Below, in pieces: positions 56,815-64,000 of a DNA stretch of 64,000 bases; the stretch's first letter is position 1; each line of letters opens with the position of its first letter. The DNA is from Dipteris shenzhenensis (taxonomy: Eukaryota > Polypodiophyta > Polypodiopsida > Gleicheniales): assembly GCA_047967505.1 (NCBI GenBank), contig CM106540.1; one strand, written 5' to 3'. Position numbers and translations under genes: made by a program. The notes under the pieces are model-generated. The model saw only the letters and a list, made by a program, of their open reading frames with translations, made no database searches and had not been told where the DNA came from.

Positions 56815-58803
56815 TCCCTTGCCTTTCGTTGAGGCATTGCAATTCTTGAGAGCGTGAGAGTGATTGAGAGATTGAGAGCTTCTCGAGTGATTGTGAGTGT
56901 ATTTCATTCTCTCCCACATTGAGAGGGTTTCAGTTCAAATTTTTGTTTATTGTGATTGAGAGAGTTTTAGCATTGAAAGAGAGTGTGATTTCTGTCATTG
57001 CCTGAGTGCTTTGCAAGCACCTAGCTTCAACAAGCAGAAGCCTATGACTACAGCAAAGCCTTTCTTGAGTGCTTTGTAGCTCCTCAGTCTTTTGCCTTAG
57101 CTTTTGCCTTAGCAGACAGTCTCCTAAGCAGCTCCGAAGCTTTGCAACGTCGACTACAACGCGCCTTGCCTCTCCAAACGAGACGCTTCTCTAAAGGTCT
57201 CTCCAAAGCCTTTTTCAATGAGCTTCACTGCTTTCACCTACAGCCAGTCCTAGTCTCATTTTTTGAGAGGCGACTTCAACATAGAACGTCCAAGGTGGCA
57301 GAGGCCCTATCAATGCTTTGCAACGCAGTCAGCAGCACACCTTGGCTCAACAATAAGCATCTTCGACTCCTCTTGTAAAGCTCCATGGCCAATTGAGCTC
57401 CAAATGGCTCAGTCAACCTTCAAAGGAGACTCAGCTTAACGAACGAGCTTCAGCTTATTGCCAAACGGCTCCTACGTAGCCACAACCACGAGCTACTGTA
57501 AACGTATGGCTCAGTAAATAACCACCACCTCTAGCCCGTCTACGTCATCGCGGCGCCTCCATTAACTTTGCTCCACGAGCTTCGTCAACATCCAGCCATG
57601 CATGGCATTTGAGAAACAATCTTTAAAATTTACAAGAACTGGAATTTTTCTTTATCAGAAGCATTCATCTCAGTACACCTAATTGCACCTCGATTAAGTC
57701 GATCATAGGTCAGTTAAGAGTTAACTCGAGTTAAGTGAAGGAGACCTTGGATTGAAGGGTTGGTTAAGTTAACCATAGGTTAGTAACCCATGGTCAAGTT
57801 AGCTTGACTCAACCAAACTGCTACATCAGTTTTTTAGTCAGCAGTGCCACATTAGCATTGTAGTTAGTTGCCACATCATTAGTGCCACGTGGCACTCTGA
57901 CCCTCTGCAGGCACAATTATCCCTCTGTAGGCACACAGTCATTGTATGTGATCACTTCTACCACCTCAGCATAGGGTTCCACATGCACAGTTCTTGCTAG
58001 GCACAGTCACTACATGTGACCCCCTGACTGCCACATCATCATTGAGACTCCTTTTGCCCGATCAAGTCGTATCTCTTGATCTAGGAAGAATTTGAGGGTG
58101 CTCCAAAAAGAAAAATCGATCAATTTTTCGTGCTCTAAGCGCTCGCCACATCACACGTACATTTCGGCACAAGTATCACTCACTCTTGAGCTTTACCGCC
58201 AAATCCACTTCCTACACGTACATTCGCCTCTACATCACCGCATTTGACCCAGCACTTAAAAGAACAAAAGAAAAGAAATTATTTGATGTTCTTTCATCGA
58301 TCAACAGTTGGTATAGATTTAGATCAGAGTAGACTAGATCGTTATAGAGGGGACGCTTTGAATCTCCCCAAGTTGCCAATCTAAGCCATGCCCAAAATTC
58401 TCAACTAGTATCTACTCGGAGTCAGTCCCTACACTCACATACGGTTTCACATCACATTACCTGAAACTTGACGTTCATTAGTTCAGTGAGCAGACTTCAG
58501 AGTGTTCAGATGCATTGTCCGATTGTTCAGTGGGCAGATATCACATGATTTGATTTCACACACACATGCTACCATTGTAAAGACTATTCGGCTATTTCAT
58601 TGCATGGTGCACATCATTTTAGCCTTGTAAAGCCTCTTGGCTATTCTTGACATCATTTGCCACAAGCCTTGTAATTTAGATCGAATTTCATATATTGCAG
58701 TTCTATCTTCATCGACAGTTCAAATTTCACTTGCCATACTCAGTGTTTTTGTAGTTGATTCAGATAGTGATTTTCACGGCACTTTGAGTACATTTCTTGC
58801 ACC
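56815..58803 (+). other. Long untranslated leader of copia element 1
   Basis: About 2 kb between PBS and gag with no coding frame over 80 codons. It contains many short GAGCTTC/CTCCAAA motifs at 57030-57600, repeated GTTAAGTT/GGTTAG text at 57690-57800, and GGCACA-GTCA repeats at 57900-58020. Confidence 0.5.
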
Positions 58804-60358
58804 ATGTTTATGACTAGCAACCTCAATCTGGAGGCATCTGCTAAGCTAGAGATAATTCTAATTACGGCACATGGAAATACTGAATGGAGACCATTCTTGT
58901 ACTTCATGAGAAATGGGAGTATGTCAATGGATATCCACCTAGACCATTGGACAATCCAGCCAATAGTAGATCTACTCCATTTGTGATCACAGCACTAGTA
59001 ATGGGATCTATAGCTACACAAACAATTTTCTACCTGTAGCAGATCTTGCCATTGTCTAAGCATAAGCAGAATGGGATAAGAAAGATAAGTACGCATATCA
59101 TCTGATTAAGCAGAATGTGCAAGATGTTATGCTAGGAAAGCTTAACACCATCAAGACATTGAAAGAAGCATGGAATATGTTCGCAGCTCTCTATGAGTCT
59201 AAGAACATATCCAGGATTCTTACACTGAGAAATCAAATCAACCAGAGTTTTCGCAATAGCAATGAAACGTGTCATGCTTGCGTACTCAGGATAAAAGACT
59301 ACAATAATTAACTTGTAGCAATAGAAGAGACTGAATCGAGCAGAAATGGTTCAAGTCATCCTAAATCGACTAGGAGAGGGATACGAGAATCTAGTCCAGA
59401 GTATTACCATTTAACGGTAAATTTTGACACTGGAAGAGCTTTAGTCAGTCTTACTTGGTGAAGAACTCAGGACTCAAGCCATTTAAGCACGCAAAGGTTA
59501 TTCTAATGATCATGCATTAACAGCTTCAGACAGAAGTAGAGGCAGAGGCAGAGGTAGATCGTTCCAGAGAAGTCATCATCATCAACAACAAAATCAGCAT
59601 CAAAGTCAACATCGGCACCAACAACATCCTCAGCAACATCAGTAAAGAGGAAATCATTTTAATCGAGGAAGATTTTAAGGACGAGGGAATGCATCTACCA
59701 ACGTGTCAGACATCCAATGCAACTACTGTCACAAGTTTGGACACTATGAAAGAGATTGCCGTAAGAAGCAGTATGACCAAGGCGGTCAATTTAGTAGTAA
59801 TCGAGGGAATTTTCACGATAGAAGAAATCATCGTGGTGGACATTCTAATCACAGTCATTTTGCATATGAACATGGGAATATGTTTCTTGTAAACGAGGGA
59901 ATGCAGCAGACTGATACAGTGTACTTAGACATTGATTTCAATCCAAAAGAGGATTTCAGCTATCAAGTTGACCAAGCAGAACAGGATCCTTGGTATATTG
60001 ACAGCGGTGCATCATCTCACATGACAAATCATGAGGAATGGTTCACAGAGATGAAACCATTAGAAGGTCAAAAGAATGTCATCTACACAGCAGATAATAT
60101 ATCGAATCCAATTCAAGGGACGTGTTATCCCTATGAACAATTTCATTGGTATGAAAGGATTGGTGAAAGATGTACTTTGTTTTGAAGCTCAAAAAGAACC
60201 TCTTGTTAGTAGGTCAAATGACGGAACACAACTATCGAGTCATCTTCGACATAGATGAATGCACTATCAGAGACAACCAAATCCAGAAGATGTCAACTAG
60301 TAGCAAAATGTGTCAAGGAAGGACACTTGTACAGAATGCTAGCTACAGTACCATATAA
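58804..60358 (+). pseudogene. copia element 1 gag, knuckle, protease and pre-integrase region
   Basis: Gag starts MFMTSNLNLEASAKLEII and is broken by stops and shifts near 58986 and 59312 (LKEAWNMFAALYESKNISRI, ILTLRNQINQSF). An Arg/Gly then Gln/His-rich stretch (about 59530-59645) precedes the knuckle CNYCHKFGHYERDC (59715-59760). Protease has WYIDSGASSHMTNHEEW (DSG intact). The pre-integrase segment follows with a frameshift near 60130 (KNLLLVGQMTEHNYRVIFDI, CVKEGHLYRMLATVPYKH). Confidence 0.8.
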
Positions 60359-60362
60359 GCAT

Positions 60363-60713
60363 TGTTGAGATATCGAGCTCCACTCATGATATGCCAGGGT
60401 GACCGTTGTGCATTTATGTCACCGACTTATTAGTTGCAGATGCGGTTGGTACACCGCCCATGAATAATAGCTAGATGACAGCTATCCTTATGTACTCTAG
60501 TTTGTGGCTCAGTTAGTATGCCACCTTAGTTAGCTGAGTTTGGTTTGAGACCTACATATAGGGTTCTTCTATTTCTTTGTACTAGAGTTCTTTTGGCTTT
60601 CACAACTAAGAAGAGGAAAACTGTTTTCAGCCTCCACCTTTGTGTGTATTCCCCCATTGTGTATGTGAGAAAGCTGCAAGTGAGACTCCTTCCTCTCTCC
60701 CACTATCTTCACA
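60363..60713 (+). repeat. 5' LTR of copia element 2
   Basis: 351 bp, TGTTGAGATATC to CTATCTTCACA, directly followed by the PBS. Confidence 0.88.
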
Positions 60714-60725
60714 TGGTATCAGAGC
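60714..60725 (+). other. Primer binding site of copia element 2
   Basis: TGGTATCAGAGC, next to the LTR terminal CA. Confidence 0.92.
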
Positions 60726-61240
60726 CTGGTTCGTGGTAAGGAGCTCAAGAAAGCAAACCAAGTTCACGGTGTTTTGGTAAGAGGACCAGTGTTGCTTTTC
60801 TTTTTCGAGTTTGGGAGCAAATCTCTGTAGGTAGCACAGCCGAAAAGTGCAAGAGTGCATTGTCTCAGATTGAGACGCCCTTCGCGGTGTGGCGAGAGGG
60901 CAATATATGCTACGGGACAAAGCAAAACCCTGGGTGACTTTATTTTTCAGATTCGAGGCCATTTTGGGGGCGGAAGTTCTTTGCAAGCACTGAGAAAAAG
61001 GCCCTGTTTTTGCTGTGCGACCACTGCTCTGCAGGTCGGTGAAAAGTTATCGCAGAAATTACATCGTATGCCTATGCGCAGAGATACTGGGAGTTACAGA
61101 ATCATCCTTATTGCATGTTGATGCAAAATCATCACTAGGAAGTGACGGTCAAATACCACTTTCGTCAGTTTTGCAGATTTGCCCGTGTGAGGCAGAAGCT
61201 GTGTTTTTTGCAGTGACAGAATATTTTGCAATGTTCTGTA

Positions 61241-62425
61241 ATGGCGTCTAATTCTCTCTCACACATTGTCACTGAAAATTTTGAGAAGAACAACTTCCAA
61301 GCATGGAAGTTTAGAATGACGAATTTCCTTATGGGAAAAGGCTATTGGGAGTTCATTACAGGAAATGAAGAAGAACCAGTTCTTTCTAATGTTCCCAATC
61401 AACAGGAAATGCAGGCATTTAAAGGATGGCATGAGAGAGCCAAAAAAGTTATGTATTGGCTGTCTATCAGTATTTCGGATTTTATGATTGTGCATATTCA
61501 GGATGCAAGTACGCCAAAGGAGGCATAGGATACTTTGGCAAATATGTACAGCACAAATACGCAAGCCAAGAAAATGCAGCTCAAGCAGGAGTTGCACAAT
61601 GTGTAGAGAGAAAATATGAGCATCAATGACTACCACATGAAGGTGAAGAAAATTACAGATGCACTTGCTTCCGTTGGGTCACCAGTGGAAGATGATGATT
61701 TAGTTTCTGTGACCTTGAATGGTCTAGGAAAGGATTATGCACAGTTCCGGACATCCATTGCCGTCCGTAAAAATTTCCCGATTTTGAGGAGTTGTTTGCT
61801 CTTCTAATTTCTGAAGAGCAGATAAATGATGGTGCATCTTCTTCAGGAGGGACTTCAAAAGAAACTGTCTTCTACTCAAATGCTGGAAGAGGTAGAGGCA
61901 GAGGTCGAGGAGGCCGATCTGGAGGCCGTGATAGAAATCAGAATATGTAGCAAACTCAAGAAAACCAGTCCTTTGGAGGAGGACGTGGGAACTCTAGAGG
62001 CAGGGGGAGCCAAAGAGGTCGTGGTGGATGACAGAGGCCAAAATGCAAACAGCAATGTTGAATGCTACTGTTGTGGTAAAATGGGTCATATGGCTAAAGA
62101 CTGCTACAAAAAGCAGAATGACATTATGAATGGAAAATTGCAGCAAGGCAATTATGCATCCTCTAGTAGACAGGGTGATGACAGAAATGAGCACCTATTT
62201 ATGGTGCAGCACATGACCAATTCTGTGACAAGTGCAGAAGAAAGAAATGATGTGTGGTATGTTGACTCAGGTGCATCAAACCATATGACAGGTCATGCAG
62301 AATGGATGCAGGATGCAAGGAAAATAGAAAGACTAGGATTTGTGAAGACTGGTGATGATACTGCACATCCTATTGTGCAGATTGGTAAAATTCCTTTGTC
62401 TATGCAGGATGGGAAAAAGAAATAA
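61241..62425 (+). pseudogene. copia element 2 gag and protease
   Basis: The likely start is ATG 61241 (MASNSLSHIVTENFEKNNFQ). The gag core has AWKFRMTNFLMGKGYWEFIT, then after a TAG near 61527 MYSTNTQAKKMQLKQELHN, and HMKVKKITDALASVG. An RGRGRGGRSGGRDRN-type RNA-binding tract follows in a shifted frame (61880-62030). The knuckle CYCCGKMGHMAKDC (62070-62110) is complete. Protease has VWYVDSGASNHMTGHAEW with the DSG triad. Stops and one frameshift near 61785 disable it. Confidence 0.85.
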
Positions 62426-63900
62426 CTCTCTTATGTATTTCTTGTTCCGAATATCACCAAGAACCTGGTTTCTATTGGTCAAATGGTTGAGCAGGGTTTG
62501 TAGGTCAGATTTAATCCTCATGGATGCTTTGTTGAGGATATGAAAAATAACAGTCGCTTGATAGCAAAAGGAAAGAAGAAGGGTAGGATGTTTACGTTGG
62601 ATGCAGACATGCCTAAATTGAGTGCAGCAATGTTTGCACATGGGACCGGTGTAGTTGTAGATATTGATATCTGGCATAAACGCATTGGTCATGTTAATGT
62701 ACAGTGACTTAAATCAATGCAGGCCCAAAATATTATTGCAGGATTGCCTAAATTCAAGGTTGTAGAAACACATAAGGTATGTGAAGCCTGTCGATTTGGA
62801 AAATAGGCAAGGAAACCATTTCCTAGACATGTTCAAGAGAGTAAGAAGACATTGGAATTAATCCACTCTGATGTGTGGACTACTAAAGCTGCATCCATTG
62901 GAGGTTGTCATTATTTTATCACTTTTATTGATGACTACAGCAGAAAAGTTTGGGTGCATTTTATGAAAAAGAAAAGTGAAGTGTTTGGGCATTTCAAAGC
63001 TTTTAAAGCTATGGTTGAAAAAGAAACAGGCCTGCAAATAAAATGCCTAAGGTCAGATGGAGGGGGAGAGTACCTCTCAAATGAGTTTGCAAGGTTCTTG
63101 TAAGAGCATGGCATAAAGTAGCAATATTCATGCAGTCATACCCCACAGCAAAATGGACTTGCAGAAAGGAAAAACAGGCATATTGGAGAGGTATCTCGGG
63201 CCATGCTAAATGAAAAAGACCTACCAGATTATTATTGGGCTGAAGCAGTTGCTACAATAGCTTACATAATGATCAGGACTCCCACTGCAGCAATACATGG
63301 CATGATGCCAGAGGAGATGTATACTGGTAGGAAACCATATATTTCTCATTTGAAAATTTTTGGTTGCATTGCCTATGTTCATGTGCCAGATGAGTTGAGG
63401 TCCAAGTTGGATCCAAAAGCTGAGAAGTGCATCTTTATTGGTTATTCTCTGCAACAAAAAGGGTATAGATGCTATAACCCTTCTACTCAAGTTTACAGTG
63501 AGCAGAGATGTTTTTGATGAGATGAACAGCTAGTATAAACCAGTAAATGTGATTGATGATGTAGATGCACAAAATGGTAATGCTGCATAGAATTCACAGC
63601 AGCAATCACAAAATATTAGTGGACCTGTAGTGTCCTCTAGCAGTGGTTCACATACTTCGCCATGGATAGGCAGATTGAGATCAGGAGAATCTCCTTAAAG
63701 CAATGTAGATAGTGGTATGCAGGTATCACGAAAAGAAAAAGAGAAGGTAGATCAGCCCATGTTTGATGTGAATGCAGGTCACTCTTATGTGGATGGTGAA
63801 TCTAGTGGCTTAGAACAGAGCATTGATGATGAGTTGGATATTCCTTCTGTTATTATACCTGGAGTAAGGAAGACCAGGGAGAGCACCTGGAAGTGAGCCT
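62426..63900 (+). pseudogene. copia element 2 pre-integrase, integrase and linker
   Basis: Pre-integrase reads WHKRIGHVNVQ. Integrase core motifs are ELIHSDVWTT (first Asp), IDDYSRKVWVHFMKKKSEVF, CLRSDGGGEYLSNEF (second Asp) and HTPQQNGLAERKNR (Glu). C-terminal motifs are YISHLKIFGCIAYVHVPDEL and KCIFIGYSLQQKGYRCYNPS. Stops include two in FL*EHGIK*QYS (about 63100-63120), TGATGA near 63516 and several TAGs in the Ser/Gln-rich linker. Catalytic residues are all kept, so inactivation is by nonsense changes only. Confidence 0.88.
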
Positions 63901-64000
63901 ATTTTACGGAGGTTTACCAGAGCTAGGTATCCTGTGGGTAGGCTGAAATATGATGGATTTAAAGCCATTCACTATGCCTATATGGTCAAAGTGATACAGG

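Larger units (their letters stand above)
56572..60362 (+). mobile_element. Ty1/copia element 1, interrupted by element 2
   Basis: Plus strand: 5' LTR (56572-56802, TGTTGAGAG... to ...TTTTGTTA), PBS TGGTATCAGAGC (56803-56814), an unusually long leader of about 2 kb, gag from ATG 58804, knuckle, protease with intact DSG, and the pre-integrase segment. At 60362 the coding sequence (GHLYRMLATVPYKH) is cut by the LTR of another copia element, so the rest of pol should lie beyond the window. The element itself sits in the LINE relic to its left. Confidence 0.82.
60363..64000 (+). mobile_element. Ty1/copia element 2, 5' part (continues past the window)
   Basis: LTR (60363-60713), PBS, a 500 bp leader, gag (61241-62110), protease, pre-integrase, integrase core and the integrase-RT linker follow in order. 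RT lies beyond the window end. It inserted into element 1: its LTR begins at 60363 directly inside element 1 coding sequence. A candidate 5 bp target sequence is AGCAT (60358-60362). Confidence 0.9.

Noticed and set aside
60627-60986. 119-codon minus-strand frame over the copia LTR and leader
   Set aside because: It is antisense to a clearly defined LTR, PBS and leader and has no domain, so it is a chance frame.

Overview
This is a stretch of plant nuclear DNA from a large, repeat-rich genome. I think a gymnosperm or a similar big-genome seed plant is most likely. The signs are TTTAGGG-type telomere-like repeats, plant-style Ty1/copia and Ty3/gypsy elements primed by initiator-Met tRNA, LINE remnants, and one plant-type DNA-repair gene with an intron of about 14.5 kb filled with old transposons. 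The species is inference. No rRNA, tRNA, CRISPR or prokaryotic operon was seen.

The one apparently intact host gene is FAN1, the Fanconi-associated structure-specific nuclease. It lies on the + strand in 15 exons from 35939 to 55779. All introns are GT-AG and the phases close into 1071 codons. Exons 1-7 (35939-38587) carry an N-terminal basic motif, a UBZ zinc finger and a HIRAN domain. Exons 8-15 (53064-55779) carry the SAP-like region, the helical middle and the VRR-NUC nuclease. Intron 7 (38588-53063) holds a gypsy LTR plus gag fragment, a ~450 bp tandem array, a GC-rich block, a gag-only copia element and a LINE remnant in opposite orientation.

Left of FAN1 the sequence is layered transposon debris. 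Positions 1-1528 form a foldback structure: a self-complementary minisatellite flanked by telomere-like repeats in mirror orientation. It is followed by a copia fragment and a degraded coiled-coil reading frame. A complete but inactivated copia element (3804-9361, minus) has 720/728 bp LTRs, a PBS, a PPT and a perfect 5 bp target duplication. Further right are a transposase-like gene ghost (9512-10810), a gag-like frame with one in-frame stop (12577-13380), LINE and gypsy ghosts, and two copies of one gypsy family in inverted orientation (22040-26420 plus, 26425-31430 minus). The plus copy contains a ~480 bp internal inversion. Two host-gene fragments sit at the edge of this pair: half of a RING-H2 (ATL-like) domain and a piece of an oligopeptide transporter (OPT).

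Right of FAN1 is a nested stack: a LINE tail (minus) interrupted by one copia element (56572-60362, plus), which is interrupted in turn by a second copia element (60363 to beyond the window end). Nearly all transposon frames are broken by stops, many consistent with C-to-T decay. FAN1 is open throughout.
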